From: Aliihoeflea aestuarii
GTDB taxonomy: Bacteria > Pseudomonadota > Alphaproteobacteria > Rhizobiales > Rhizobiaceae
Direction of reading: 5' to 3'
Length of the DNA: 64,000 nt
Assembly: GCF_024105665.1 (NCBI RefSeq)
Contig: NZ_JAAAMK010000002.1
Coordinates: forward strand, 248,001 to 312,000
Below are positions 24,571-33,646 of this stretch, piece by piece (within the stretch, counting starts at the first letter, position 1; each line of letters opens with the position of its first letter). The translations under genes were made by a program, and so were the position numbers. Under the pieces are notes generated by a model. That model did no database searches, was not told the DNA's origin, and saw only the letters and a list, made by a program, of their open reading frames with translations.

Positions 24571-25458
24571 CGAGTTCGCCCGGTTGGCGGGCGCATTTAC
24601 CTGCTCTTCGAAAAAAGCGATGACGGCGTCCGAAAACAGATCGTTGCGGTCCCCGGCAACCATATGCCCCGCGCCGCCGATATCGACATAGCGCGCGTTT
24701 TTCGCTTGCGCCACGAAGTCGCGGGCGGCTGCCTCGTCGACGAGTTCGGACTGCATCCCTCGCACCAGAAGGATCGGAAGATCGAGCTCGGGAAGCTTCT
24801 CCAGAACGCCGCTCAGCAGCGCTTTGCCGTCCGCGTCGATGCTGGTCGCGCCGCGCACGAAAGCGGGGTCCCAATGCCAGCGGAAGCGCCCATCAGCGCC
24901 CAGCCGCAGGTTCTTGCTCAACCCGTCGAGCGAACGCGGACGCTTGCGACTGGGCAGATAGGCGGCGATCTCGTTGGCCGCCTCTTCCAGGGAGCCAAAA
25001 CCTTCTTCCAGCCGCGATCCCATGAAGCCGATGATGCGCGCGACGCCCGCAGGGTTCATCTGCGGCACGACATCGACCAGAACGAGCCTGTCTATGAGCG
25101 GCCCGAAATCGGCCTCCGCCAACAGCGACGCAAGCCCGCCCAACGACGCACCGACGATCGCCGGGCGCGCGCCGAAGCGACGATTAAGGTCGCTCACCAC
25201 GGCCTGAATGTCCTCAGCGTAATGCAGAAAGCTGTAATTGCCGCTGTCGACCCAGTCGCTTTCGCCGTGGCCGCGAATATCGAGGGTGACCGCCCGCTTG
25301 CCCTTTGCCGCAAGGTGCTCGGCCGTGCGCTGCCAGGCATGACGCGTCTGCCCGCCGCCATGCAGGAACAGGACAGGCTGACCGCCGCCGTCCCACAGCG
25401 AGCCGATGAGCAAATTCTTCTCGGCGCCACGAAATTCGATGCGCGTTTCCGCGATCAC
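24559..25458 (-). CDS. Alpha/beta hydrolase
   Basis: Hydrolase of unknown substrate, 299 aa. It has the oxyanion HGGG segment (LFLHGGGQTRHAW), the nucleophile elbow GASLGG (Ser at about 103), and a terminal His in GAGHMVAGDR. It overlaps the preceding alpha/beta hydrolase gene by 4 bases (ATGA at 25455-25458), so the two are likely expressed together. Sequence similarity to each other is low, so they are probably not recent duplicates. Confidence 0.85.
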   Translation of the reverse strand: MIAETRIEFRGAEKNLLIGSLWDGGGQPVLFLHGGGQTRHAWQRTAEHLAAKGKRAVTLDIRGHGESDWVDSGNYSFLHYAEDIQAVVSDLNRRFGARPAIVGASLGGLASLLAEADFGPLIDRLVLVDVVPQMNPAGVARIIGFMGSRLEEGFGSLEEAANEIAAYLPSRKRPRSLDGLSKNLRLGADGRFRWHWDPAFVRGATSIDADGKALLSGVLEKLPELDLPILLVRGMQSELVDEAAARDFVAQAKNARYVDIGGAGHMVAGDRNDLFSDAVIAFFEEQVNAPANRANSSAA

Positions 25459-26231
25459 AGCGGATGCTCCTGCAAGAACTCCAGCGCCCTCGCTTTGAAA
25501 GTCCGGTCCCCGACCGAAAGCATGTGGTCCCGCCCGACAATGTCGAAGGCCGTCGCGTCCGGCATCAATCTCGCAAGCGCATGCGGATCGCCGGCGATAT
25601 CGTCGGTCGTCCCGACGGCGATGAGTGTGGGCTGATCGATCCGGCCCATCTGCGATTGTGAAAGCTCCTGTCGCGACGTCGCGATACAGGCCGCCAGCGC
25701 TTCGCGGTCGCTTTTCGTCTGGTCGGCGAAGGCGCGGAACATGCGCCCGCGCGGGTTTGAAACGTCATCGAGGGACGGCGCGCGCAGCGCATCGGCGATC
25801 GGATCCCAGTCGCCCACCCCATCGACCATACCCATCCCGAGCCCGCCGAAGATCAGGTTCGCCACGCGTCCGGGATGTTCGCGCGCCATGAAAGCCGAAA
25901 CGCGCGCGCCCATCGAGTAGCCGAAGACATGCGCGCGTACGATGCCCAGATGGTCGAGCAGTGCGACGGCATCCGAAGCCATCGCGGAAGGCGTATAGAC
26001 CGATGTGTCGTAGCTTTTCGTCGTGTCGCCGTGCCCGCGATGATCGAAAGCGATGACACGGTAGCCGGCGCGCGTCAGCGTCTGCACCCAGCCCGGCTGA
26101 ACCCAGTTGATGCGAAGCGTCGAGGCAAAACCGTGGATGAGCAGGATCGGTTCGCCGTGACGGTCGCCCTCGTCGATATAGGCGATGTCGAAACCGTCAT
26201 GAGAAAAATACTGCACGTCGCGTTCGCTCAC
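25455..26231 (-). CDS. Alpha/beta hydrolase
   Basis: Second hydrolase of the pair, 258 aa. It has HGFAS near residue 33, the nucleophile elbow FGYSMGAR (Ser at about 105), and the catalytic His in VGRDHMLSVGD near the C-terminus. It overlaps the upstream DUF192 gene by 4 bases and the downstream hydrolase by 4 bases. Substrate is unknown. In other Rhizobiales a hydrolase of this type lies close to cysE, as here. Confidence 0.86.
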   Translation of the reverse strand: MSERDVQYFSHDGFDIAYIDEGDRHGEPILLIHGFASTLRINWVQPGWVQTLTRAGYRVIAFDHRGHGDTTKSYDTSVYTPSAMASDAVALLDHLGIVRAHVFGYSMGARVSAFMAREHPGRVANLIFGGLGMGMVDGVGDWDPIADALRAPSLDDVSNPRGRMFRAFADQTKSDREALAACIATSRQELSQSQMGRIDQPTLIAVGTTDDIAGDPHALARLMPDATAFDIVGRDHMLSVGDRTFKARALEFLQEHPL

Positions 26232-26734
26232 TGATCTGCCACCGCGTCGATGATGGGGTGATGAAGCCGCGTCCCGGCGACAATCCCGACTTCATCGGCG
26301 GTGCCAGCATGAAGTTCGAGAACGAACCGGCTCGGCGCGCCCGGGCCTATCGATGCCGTCGAAAACGGTTCCCCCGGCAAGGTGTCGATCACAACGCCGT
26401 CTTCTCCGACGAAGACGAGATCGAGCGGCAATGGCGTGTTCTGCATCCAGAAACTGACCTGGCGCGTTTCGCCGAACACGAAAAGCATCCCGCGATCTTC
26501 GGGCAGGTCCGTGCGGAACATCAGGCCGCGCGCGCGGCGCTCCGGCGTGTCGGCGATTTCGACGTCGAAGGCGACCGTCTCACCACCCGCTTCGAAGGTC
26601 AGCGGCGCGGCATCGACGGGCAATTTCATCTCAGCGCCCTGAACGACAGGCTGTGCGAAAGCGATCGGCACCGATACCGACATTCCAAAGGCGCCCGTCA
26701 GCGCGAGGGCCAGAACTGCAATGCGTTTGTTCAC
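26228..26734 (-). CDS. DUF192 family exported protein
   Basis: DUF192 proteins are small secreted beta-rich proteins of unknown function. The 168-aa product has a signal peptide (about 1-27, ending IAFAQ). The family core follows: ADTPERRARGLMFRTDLPED and FWMQNTPLPLDLVFVGEDG. The start is a GTG at 26734 with AAGGA upstream; the frame is open well beyond this but that part overlaps the next gene region and lacks family similarity. Confidence 0.88.
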   Translation of the reverse strand: MNKRIAVLALALTGAFGMSVSVPIAFAQPVVQGAEMKLPVDAAPLTFEAGGETVAFDVEIADTPERRARGLMFRTDLPEDRGMLFVFGETRQVSFWMQNTPLPLDLVFVGEDGVVIDTLPGEPFSTASIGPGAPSRFVLELHAGTADEVGIVAGTRLHHPIIDAVADQ

Positions 26735-26777
26735 GAGGCGAATCCTTCGGCGTTGGCGGCGCGCAATGACGAAGGTG

Positions 26778-27365
26778 TCAATGCGCGGCCGGCAAAGTCC
26801 CGATATCGGGGTGAACTTCGGCAGCCATAAGGCCTTTGTCGCCACGTCCGAAGCGAACGAGAACGACCTGCCCCGGACGCAGTTCGGTGACGCCGAAGCG
26901 GCGCAGCGTTTCCATATGCACGAATATGTCTTCCGTGCCCTCGCCGCGTGTGAGAAAGCCGAAACCTTTCGTCCTGTTGAACCATTTGACCAGAGCACGC
27001 TCAAGCCCGCTTTCCGGCGTGACGGTGACATGGGTACGTTCGGTCGGCTGTTCGGACGGATGAACGGCCGTCGACATGTCCATCGCGAGGATACGGAAGG
27101 CCTGAAGCCCGCGCTCGCCCTGGCGAACCATGCAGGTCACGCGCGCGCCTTCGAGCGCCGTCGGATATCCGTCACGGCGCAGGCACGTCACATGAACAAG
27201 AATATCCCCCAAGGCAGGATCGTCGGCATTGATGAATCCGTAGCCTTTGGCGACGTCGAACCATTTGATCGAGCCGGTGGCCTCAATCAGTTCCATACCG
27301 TCGCTTTTGCTATCGGTGGAATCGCTTCTTGCCGACAGATCCCTCGCCGAGGCATTTTCCCCCAT
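26778..27365 (-). CDS. Tandem cold-shock domain protein
   Basis: RNA/DNA-binding protein with two cold-shock domains, 195 aa. Domain one is at about 28-95 ([21 protein letters not shown]) and domain two at about 122-190 ([26 protein letters not shown]). The aromatic RNP motifs are intact in both. This two-domain architecture is common in Rhizobiales. ATG 27365 with a GGAAGGG upstream is preferred over the longer frame to 27488. Confidence 0.9.
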   Translation of the reverse strand: MGENASARDLSARSDSTDSKSDGMELIEATGSIKWFDVAKGYGFINADDPALGDILVHVTCLRRDGYPTALEGARVTCMVRQGERGLQAFRILAMDMSTAVHPSEQPTERTHVTVTPESGLERALVKWFNRTKGFGFLTRGEGTEDIFVHMETLRRFGVTELRPGQVVLVRFGRGDKGLMAAEVHPDIGTLPAAH

Positions 27366-27591
27366 GCCCGAACCCTTCCAAGACACACCGCACCTGATTC
27401 TTGGACGGCAGGATAGCATTGTGCATTCGGGTGGGTGCAAGGCCCCATTGTGGCTTTTTCGCAGCGAAGCGGGTGAAATACTTCGCAAGGACGACCCGCC
27501 TTACCTGCATCCGACGGTTGTCGCGGATCGAATGCCGCCATATGTAGCGCACATTGGCGGTCGTCTTGATCAATGGAAAAAGGATAGGAAA

Positions 27592-28032
27592 ATGCGCTAC
27601 TTGCATACAATGGTCCGTGTAAAGGACATCGACGAATCGCTTGATTTCTACTGCAACAAGTTCGGAATGCAGGAAGTGCGCCGCGTCGAGAACGAGCAAG
27701 GCCGCTTTACGCTCATTTTTCTTGCCGCAAGGGAAGATACGGAGACGGGGAAGTCCAAACAGGCGCCGCTTCTCGAATTGACCTACAACTGGGACCCGGA
27801 AACCTACCAGGGCGGCCGCAATTTCGGTCATCTCGCTTTCGAGGTCGACGACATTTACGAAACCTGCCGGAAGCTTTCCGAACAGGGTGTTACGATCAAT
27901 CGGCCGCCGCGCGACGGCAACATGGCGTTCATCAAGTCGCCCGACGGAATCTCTATCGAGCTGCTGCAAAAGGGACCAGCCAAGGAGAAGGCAGAACCCT
28001 GGATGTCGATGGAAAACACCGGCAACTGGTAA
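27592..28032 (+). CDS. gloA: Lactoylglutathione lyase (glyoxalase I)
   Basis: GloA isomerises the hemithioacetal of methylglyoxal and glutathione, the first step of methylglyoxal detoxification. The 146-aa protein has the metal and active-site pattern [40 protein letters not shown] and [10 protein letters not shown]. Length matches the family. ATG 27592 has AGGATAGGA upstream; the frame is open further upstream without family similarity. It is divergent from the cold-shock gene. Confidence 0.93.
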   Translation: MRYLHTMVRVKDIDESLDFYCNKFGMQEVRRVENEQGRFTLIFLAAREDTETGKSKQAPLLELTYNWDPETYQGGRNFGHLAFEVDDIYETCRKLSEQGVTINRPPRDGNMAFIKSPDGISIELLQKGPAKEKAEPWMSMENTGNW

Positions 28033-28049
28033 CTATCACGCGGCGGCGG

Positions 28050-28487
28050 TCACTCGATTGCCGCCGCCTTGGCCGTGTCGATCAATCCGTTGGCGATGCT
28101 CATGCGCTCGACGGCGCGTGCGTGGAGGTGCGGAGCCAGCCGGTCCGGGTGATTGGCGAAGGCGAAGCGCCGACGCGCACGATCAAGATCGGCAATGCTT
28201 CGAAGTTTTCCGATTTCAAGCTCGCGCGCGATCACATCCGGATCTGTCGACAGGTCCGGCATGAGTGTGTCGAGTGCTTCGATCACTTCAGGAGCCAGCG
28301 TCGGCTCCCTGTAGGCGTGACGCGCCGAATTGTCGAAAAGCGGCGCGTTCGCGCCTTGCAGCCGCTCGATCTGATACAGCAGATCGCCGCGCAAGGTGGG
28401 TGCCGGGCCGCTTTCCGGCTCTTGCGGCGCAGTGGAGATCAACTCGTCGAGCAAATCTCCGAAACTCCTGGCGTTACCGCCTGCCAT
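28050..28487 (-). CDS. J-domain-like protein
   Basis: The 145-aa product has an uncharacterised N-terminal region and a C-terminal J-domain-like segment (about 90-145) with the HPD tripeptide in FANHPDRLAP, followed by a helix with MSIANGLIDTAKA. The HPD motif normally stimulates DnaK ATPase. No zinc or client-binding region is present, so it would be a specialised co-chaperone. Its function in this context is unknown. It is convergent with gloA. Confidence 0.75.
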   Translation of the reverse strand: MAGGNARSFGDLLDELISTAPQEPESGPAPTLRGDLLYQIERLQGANAPLFDNSARHAYREPTLAPEVIEALDTLMPDLSTDPDVIARELEIGKLRSIADLDRARRRFAFANHPDRLAPHLHARAVERMSIANGLIDTAKAAAIE

Positions 28488-28657
28488 TCACGGCCTCCCA
28501 GCCATCTTCATTATCCCGGCAGATTAATCGTCAATTCCTAAAAAAGGTTCCGCTTGAAGGCTTCCGCGCATGGCAGGTCTGCAATTTTTCCGACTGCATC
28601 TCTCGGACAACCGGTGTCATTCTGATTGCGGGAGGATCGAAACTTCGGAGACGATCC

Positions 28658-28828
28658 ATGGGCATCTTCACGGAATTCTTTGCACGGCCCCGGCCGATTT
28701 ATGCCAACCAGAAACGCGGCATGCTGATCCTGAACATGATGAGCCAGGCGGAGTTGTCGGATCTCGGCATCAAGCCGGCCGATTTTCCGAATGTCGCGCG
28801 CGACATGGGGTCCAAGCGTCGCGCCTAG
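28658..28828 (+). CDS. DUF1127 family small protein
   Basis: Small protein of 56 aa. Its C-terminal half matches DUF1127 (MMSQAELSDLGIKPADF). Some small DUF1127 proteins affect phosphate and carbon metabolism or RNA turnover in Agrobacterium, but the role of this one is unknown. ATG 28658 has a GGAG seven bases upstream. A mosaic of palindromes begins directly at its stop codon. Confidence 0.82.
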   Translation: MGIFTEFFARPRPIYANQKRGMLILNMMSQAELSDLGIKPADFPNVARDMGSKRRA

Positions 28829-28963
28829 CGCATGTCTCCCGAAAGTGGGCACCGGTTTCGGGATAAAGACATGCGCAAAAACAAGAACCTAAAGCGTATG
28901 GAGCGAATCTGAAAGATTGCGACTCGCTTTAGCCGGAGCGGATCAACATTTCGGTGATCCGCT
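28828..28963. repeat. Mosaic of three palindromic repeats
   Basis: Three inverted repeats follow one another. Unit one (28828-28876) has 10-bp outer arms GCGCATGTCT/AGACATGCGC and inner CCCGAAA/TTTCGGG. Unit two (28889-28932) has CTAAAGCG/CGCTTTAG. Unit three (28937-28963) has AGCGGATCA/TGATCCGCT. Unit one is related to the repeat at 41558-41606. Such elements are common between genes in Hyphomicrobiales. They lie between the DUF1127 and DUF1176 genes and may act as transcript-end hairpins. Confidence 0.75.
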
Positions 28964-29030
28964 GGATTTTGCGGGCGTCTCGTGTCTCACTCGGCATGAT
29001 TCGAAGGGACACGATTCGCGAGGTCTTCTC

Positions 29031-30077
29031 ATGCGCGCGCTTCCCCGGCTTCTCGCTCCGGCCCTTGTCCTATGCGGCACGGCGGCTGGCGCACAGCCCG
29101 CCTATATCGACGACAGGTCCGCGCCGGATGTGCTGGTTCGCTCGCTCTACAACGCGATCGAACGCGCCGAATTCGCGCGCGCCTGGAGCTATTTCGCCGA
29201 ACCGCCGGCCGACAGCGTCGAGGATTACGCGGCAGGTTTTGCCGATACAAGGTCGGTCGAACTCCTGACCGGCACACCATCGGAAGAAGGGGCCGCGGGC
29301 AGCGTCTACTATCAGTTGCCGATCGTGCTCAAATCCGCCGCCGCCGATGGCAGCGAAACGGTCTATGCGGGCTGCTACACACTGCGCCAGCCAAACCCTG
29401 CCAACAACCCGGACGAGTTCACGCCGCTCAGGATCGAAGACGGCACGCTGGAAGAAACCGACGCCTCGTTTGGCAGCGACGCACTTCCCACACGCTGCTC
29501 GCCGGACGGGCCGGAATTGTCCGAACAGAACGCACATATGATCGAAGCGGAAAGAGTGTTCGAGGCGACATTTGCCAACCGATGCGCCGGACGCAACCGC
29601 GAAGGCATGGGCGCGGACGCGGAGGCGCAAAGTTACGAAATCAATTTCCGCTATATGAACGAAACCTCCGACGATCCGATGAGCACGGCCCGTCTTTTCC
29701 GGTTCGCGTGCAATTTCGGCGCCTACAACGTCACGCATATGTATCTTGCGAGCATCGGCGGCGAACAGCCGGAGCCGGTCTACTTCGCCGTTCCCGAACT
29801 CGACATCCGTTACGAGAACGACGACATGGAGGCAGGGTTGCGGGACATGACGCAAATCGGCCTCATCACCCGCGCCGAACTCATCAACTCCGAATACGAT
29901 CCCGATACGCAATCCATAACCACCTGGGAGAAATGGCGCGGCATCGGCGATGCATCGTCGTCGGGGCGCTGGATTTTCCGATATGGCGCATTCACGCTGG
30001 TCGAGTATTCGGTCGACCCGACCTATGACGGCGAGATCGACGCGCAGGAAATCCTCAATTTCAACGAAGCGCCTTGA
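29031..30077 (+). CDS. Exported DUF1176-like protein
   Basis: Secreted protein of 348 aa with a signal peptide (about 1-21, ending TAAGAQ). The C-terminal part (AELINSEYDPDTQSITTWEK, GRWIFRYGAFTLVEY) resembles DUF1176. The N-terminal part (about 25-110) looks like a separate domain beginning SAPDVLVRSLYNAIERAEF. Function is unknown. ATG 29031 is the first start that gives a signal peptide; the frame is open to 28917 through the repeat region. Confidence 0.7.
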   Translation: MRALPRLLAPALVLCGTAAGAQPAYIDDRSAPDVLVRSLYNAIERAEFARAWSYFAEPPADSVEDYAAGFADTRSVELLTGTPSEEGAAGSVYYQLPIVLKSAAADGSETVYAGCYTLRQPNPANNPDEFTPLRIEDGTLEETDASFGSDALPTRCSPDGPELSEQNAHMIEAERVFEATFANRCAGRNREGMGADAEAQSYEINFRYMNETSDDPMSTARLFRFACNFGAYNVTHMYLASIGGEQPEPVYFAVPELDIRYENDDMEAGLRDMTQIGLITRAELINSEYDPDTQSITTWEKWRGIGDASSSGRWIFRYGAFTLVEYSVDPTYDGEIDAQEILNFNEAP

Positions 30078-30092
30078 CGCATTCTCAATTGC

Positions 30093-30962
30093 TTATCGAG
30101 CGTTGCTCATCCAGTTTATGACGCCGCGCCAGTCGGTCATCCGGATCGGCGTGCCATGCGTGCCGTCCTCGAACCGGACCAGTCTGACAGGATAATTCGG
30201 CGACGCGGCAAGGATGGAGCGGAAGAAGGCTTCCTGACGCTCGACGGGAAAGACGCGATCCCGGCTCCCATGGCCGAGATACACCGGAACCCGCGCCCGA
30301 AAAGCCGCGCTCCTGATGAATTTTTCGTCCCAGTGCGAGCCGAGAAGCAGCAGTCCGCCCAGCCTGTTCGCAAGGCCTTCGTTCTGCGAAAGCTGCCAGC
30401 AGATCGCACCGCCGGCCGACCCGCAGGCAACGAAAATCGACGCCTGCGGTGACGCTGCAGCATAGGTCGTCAGCAGGGCCTCTACCTGTCCCGCTCCTGC
30501 CGGCCCAAAATCGGTGAAATCCGGCGAGAGGTACAGCCCGCCATTTTTCGCGCTCAAATTCTTGATGCGGTTGAAATTACCGCCGAACGTGAAATCGTCA
30601 GCGCCTTGCCCGCGATTGCCGCCTTGTCCGTGCAGATAGACCACGATGAAACGTGCGTCTTCGGCACGGCCGACGGCGACATGCCGGATCGGACCGGCGG
30701 GCGTTTCGACGGCAACGTCGCGCTGCATGCGCCTGACGGAAAGATCGACATAGGTCGCATGGGCGCGGCGCTCGGGGATTTCATCGCGTCCGTTGATATC
30801 GCGCATTTCACGGTAATCGACCGCGATCCGCGCGCCGCCATCGCTGGTCTCGAGCGTGACGGGAAGGGCGAACAACCGGTCCTTGAAAGGCGCGAGAAGA
30901 TCGGCTGCGGCCGGACCGATGGTGAGAGCAAGGGCCGCCGCCGCAACTGCAATTCGCATCAA
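30093..30962 (-). CDS. Exported alpha/beta hydrolase-like protein
   Basis: The 289-aa product has a signal peptide (about 1-20, ending PAAAD) and an alpha/beta-hydrolase fold: strand and oxyanion region VVYLHGQGGN, nucleophile elbow CGSAGG, Asp in HGSRDRVFP and His in DGTHGTP. It is probably a periplasmic esterase or peptidase of unknown substrate. Its start overlaps the stop of the upstream MoCF/MocA gene (ATGA at 30959-30962), which places it at the end of the Mo-enzyme maturation run. Confidence 0.78.
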   Translation of the reverse strand: MMRIAVAAAALALTIGPAAADLLAPFKDRLFALPVTLETSDGGARIAVDYREMRDINGRDEIPERRAHATYVDLSVRRMQRDVAVETPAGPIRHVAVGRAEDARFIVVYLHGQGGNRGQGADDFTFGGNFNRIKNLSAKNGGLYLSPDFTDFGPAGAGQVEALLTTYAAASPQASIFVACGSAGGAICWQLSQNEGLANRLGGLLLLGSHWDEKFIRSAAFRARVPVYLGHGSRDRVFPVERQEAFFRSILAASPNYPVRLVRFEDGTHGTPIRMTDWRGVINWMSNAR

Positions 30963-32575
30963 GCCTGCTCCACGATCCGGCCGCCGGCCTGGCGAACCGC
31001 GTCCTGCGTGTCGAGGTCGAGGCTGGCCGCCTCGCCCAGTTCGATATCGACCACCGGCAAAACGGCGCTCTCGACAAGGTGCCGCGCGCCCGTATCGCCT
31101 TCGATCTTCTCGATTTCAGCGAACAGGGCACGCGGCAGGATGACAGGATTGCCCCGCTTGCCGGCATGCGTCGCCCGCACGATCGACGATCCGCCGGAAT
31201 GTTCGAAAGCCGCGATCATGCGGTCGAGCGTCTGCGCCGTAACACCCGGCATATCGCCCAATACCACCAGAAGGCCATCGACGTGTCGAGGCACGGCGCG
31301 TGCTGCCGCCTTCAAGGAGGTCGAGAGGCCGTCCGCGAAGTCGGGATTGTCCACGATGTCGATGTCCAGTTCATCGACCGCCTGCACGATCCGGTCCCGC
31401 TGATGGCCGACGATCAGGTGCGCGCGTTCGGCCCGCGATCCTTGCGTCGCTGCGGCCACACGCCGAATCAGCGGCACGCCGTCGAATTCGGCCAGAAGCT
31501 TGTTCGGCCCCTTCATCCTGCTGGAGCGTCCGGCAGCGAGAATGGCGGCATGCACCACGACTTTTCGTGTTGCCGTACTCAACTCGCGCGGTTGCGGACG
31601 CTGCGGAATTTCCATCAGCAATCCCCCGACCCCCATGCGCGCGATGTCATCGGCGGTAACCTTCAGACCGGCGAGAATACGATCGAGAATCCAATCGAAA
31701 CCGTTCGTTTTCGAACTGCGCGCGCATCCCGGCGCTCCAATGACGGTCGTGCCATCCAGTTCGCCCAGAACGAGAAGATTGCCCGGATCGACCGGCATTC
31801 CCGTCCGCTCCACCCGTCCGCCTGCACGCCGTATCGCCGCCGGAATAACGTCGTCCCAGTCGCAAACCGCCGATGCCCCGAAAATCAGGAGAAGGTCACA
31901 ATCGACCCTTATCGCACTGACGGCCTCGGCAAGTTCGGCCTCTTGATGCGGAACGCGCGTTTCCCGGACGATCACGCTACCCGAGCGCGCAAGCCGCTCG
32001 GTCGTCACCTTTGTCGTCTTGTCGAGAACGCTTGGCTTCACACCGCTCAGCGTCGTCTGGATGAGGCCGACACGCGCGGAGCGAAAACTCTCGACGGCAA
32101 AAATTTCGCCGGATCGCGCGACGGCGAAAGCAGCCGATAGAACATCCCTTGCCACGCCGAACGGAATCACCTTGATGGTCGCCACCATCTGTCCCGCCTG
32201 GACACGTTCGAACGGGGGCAGTGTCGCTATCGTGATCGCGGGATCGACGCTGTTGAGCGCATCGACGACGCCCTTGTCGACCGTGAAAAGACCGGCCTCC
32301 GCAGCATGGATGTTGACCCGGCCGGTTGCCGCATCGCGAATGTCTACCCCACGCACAGACAGGTTCGCCGCCATTTCGGCGGCAGCACGGTTTTCGTCGA
32401 AATCGTCCGCATCGAGGCGCGCCGCGACGACGGACCTGATGCCGGCCGCCGCCAGGACTTTGATATCCTGTGCCGAGAGACGATGCGCTTTCCTGAACCG
32501 CACTCCCCCGGCGATAAGCGAATGCGCCAGGATCGAACCTTCCGCCGCCTCGATGTCCACGGCTCCGAACTTCAC
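30959..32575 (-). CDS. Molybdopterin-binding / MocA-like nucleotidyltransferase fusion
   Basis: Two-domain protein of 538 aa. The N-terminal region (to about 345) resembles MoeA-type molybdopterin-binding domains (LLLIFGASAVCDWDDVIP). The C-terminal region (about 348-538) is a MobA/MocA-like nucleotidyltransferase (AAILAAGRSSRMKGPNKLL; VLGDMPG). MocA-type enzymes make the cytosine dinucleotide form of the cofactor used by xanthine-oxidase family enzymes. This fusion is known in Rhizobiales. It overlaps XdhC (upstream) and the exported hydrolase (downstream) by 4 bases each. Confidence 0.85.
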   Translation of the reverse strand: MKFGAVDIEAAEGSILAHSLIAGGVRFRKAHRLSAQDIKVLAAAGIRSVVAARLDADDFDENRAAAEMAANLSVRGVDIRDAATGRVNIHAAEAGLFTVDKGVVDALNSVDPAITIATLPPFERVQAGQMVATIKVIPFGVARDVLSAAFAVARSGEIFAVESFRSARVGLIQTTLSGVKPSVLDKTTKVTTERLARSGSVIVRETRVPHQEAELAEAVSAIRVDCDLLLIFGASAVCDWDDVIPAAIRRAGGRVERTGMPVDPGNLLVLGELDGTTVIGAPGCARSSKTNGFDWILDRILAGLKVTADDIARMGVGGLLMEIPQRPQPRELSTATRKVVVHAAILAAGRSSRMKGPNKLLAEFDGVPLIRRVAAATQGSRAERAHLIVGHQRDRIVQAVDELDIDIVDNPDFADGLSTSLKAAARAVPRHVDGLLVVLGDMPGVTAQTLDRMIAAFEHSGGSSIVRATHAGKRGNPVILPRALFAEIEKIEGDTGARHLVESAVLPVVDIELGEAASLDLDTQDAVRQAGGRIVEQA

Positions 32576-33279
32576 GCCGCCCGCTCCGCCTGTTCCCGGC
32601 CGCGTGAGCGCAGCGACTGGATCACTTCCGCCAGAACGGCGACGGCAATCTCCGCCGGGCTGGCAGCGCCTATGGACAGGCCGATGGGGGCACGGATGCG
32701 CGCGATCTCCCCATCCGAAAGCCCGCTTGCGCGCAATCGATCAACGCGCTTCGAATGCGTCTTGCGGCTGCCGAGCGCGCCGACATAGAACGCCCCGGCC
32801 CGCAGCGCCGCCTCGATCGGCCCGTCGTCTATCTTCGGATCGTGCGTGACGGCGACCAGTGCCGTGAAGGCGTCGAGCGGGCGCTCAGTCAGAACCTTGT
32901 CCGGCCATTCCGCCGTCACGACCGTGTCGGGAAACCGTTCCGGCGTCGCAAAAGCGGAGCGCGGATCGACGATTTCGACATCGAATCCGGCGATCCGCGC
33001 CATCGGGGCCAGTGCCTGGCTGATGTGGACGGCTCCGATGATGACGAGGCGCGCCGACGGCAGGTGCACGTTGAAGAACAGTTTTTGCCCGTCGATTTCG
33101 ACCATGCCCGATTTGCCGGAATCGAAGGCGCTCGACAGTGCCGCGCCCAGCGCGCCTTCGCGTGTGTCGGCTTCCCGATAAAGCGTGGAAATGCCATTCT
33201 CGAAATCGCTCACGAGGATCGCGGCCCGGCGAGCGGCACGTTCGCGGTTGAGCGTCGTCAGAACATCGCGTTCCATCAT
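32572..33279 (-). CDS. XdhC family protein, C-terminal (Rossmann) part
   Basis: XdhC/CoxF-type proteins bind and sulfurate the molybdenum cofactor before insertion into xanthine-oxidase family enzymes. This 235-aa protein carries the XdhC Rossmann domain (LVIIGAVHISQALAPMARIAGF; YVGALGSRKTHSKRVDRL; IRAPIGLSIGAASPAEIAVA). The N-terminal XdhC_CoxI domain is encoded separately by the preceding gene; stop and start abut (TGAATG). Split XdhC pairs occur in other bacteria with CoxD/CoxE genes. Confidence 0.87.
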   Translation of the reverse strand: MMERDVLTTLNRERAARRAAILVSDFENGISTLYREADTREGALGAALSSAFDSGKSGMVEIDGQKLFFNVHLPSARLVIIGAVHISQALAPMARIAGFDVEIVDPRSAFATPERFPDTVVTAEWPDKVLTERPLDAFTALVAVTHDPKIDDGPIEAALRAGAFYVGALGSRKTHSKRVDRLRASGLSDGEIARIRAPIGLSIGAASPAEIAVAVLAEVIQSLRSRGREQAERAA

Positions 33280-33618
33280 TCAGGCGACCGGTTCGACATG
33301 GACCGCGATGCGACCGCCGCAGGACAGCCCCACCTGCCAGGCGGTCTCATCCGCAACGCCGAATTCGAGCATCTTCGCCGCCCCACCCTCGATCACATCC
33401 AGCGCTTCGGTGACCACCGCACCTTCGACGCAGCCGCCGGAGACCGAGCCTTCGAAATTACCTTCGCCGTCGATGACGAGATGGCTGCCGACAGGGCGCG
33501 GTGCCGAACCCCATGTCTCCACTACCGTCGCGAGCGCGACCTTGCGCCCCTCGCCTATCCAGCGTTGCGCTATCGCAAGCGGATCGCTGCCCCGTCCCAG
33601 ATCGTCGGTCATCGTCAT
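33280..33618 (-). CDS. XdhC/CoxI family protein, N-terminal domain only
   Basis: The 112-aa product is a stand-alone XdhC_CoxI domain: KVALATVVETWGSAPRPVGS near the start, then SVSGGCVEGAVV and LSCGGRIAVHVEP. Both cysteines (in GGCVEG and LSCGG) are typical of the family. ATG 33618 is chosen because AAGGAG lies nine bases upstream; ATG 33612 and 33717 are alternatives. It is probably a subunit or partner of the following Rossmann-domain protein. Confidence 0.86.
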   Translation of the reverse strand: MTMTDDLGRGSDPLAIAQRWIGEGRKVALATVVETWGSAPRPVGSHLVIDGEGNFEGSVSGGCVEGAVVTEALDVIEGGAAKMLEFGVADETAWQVGLSCGGRIAVHVEPVA

Positions 33619-33646
33619 CGCACCATACTCCTTGGTCGAGATATGG

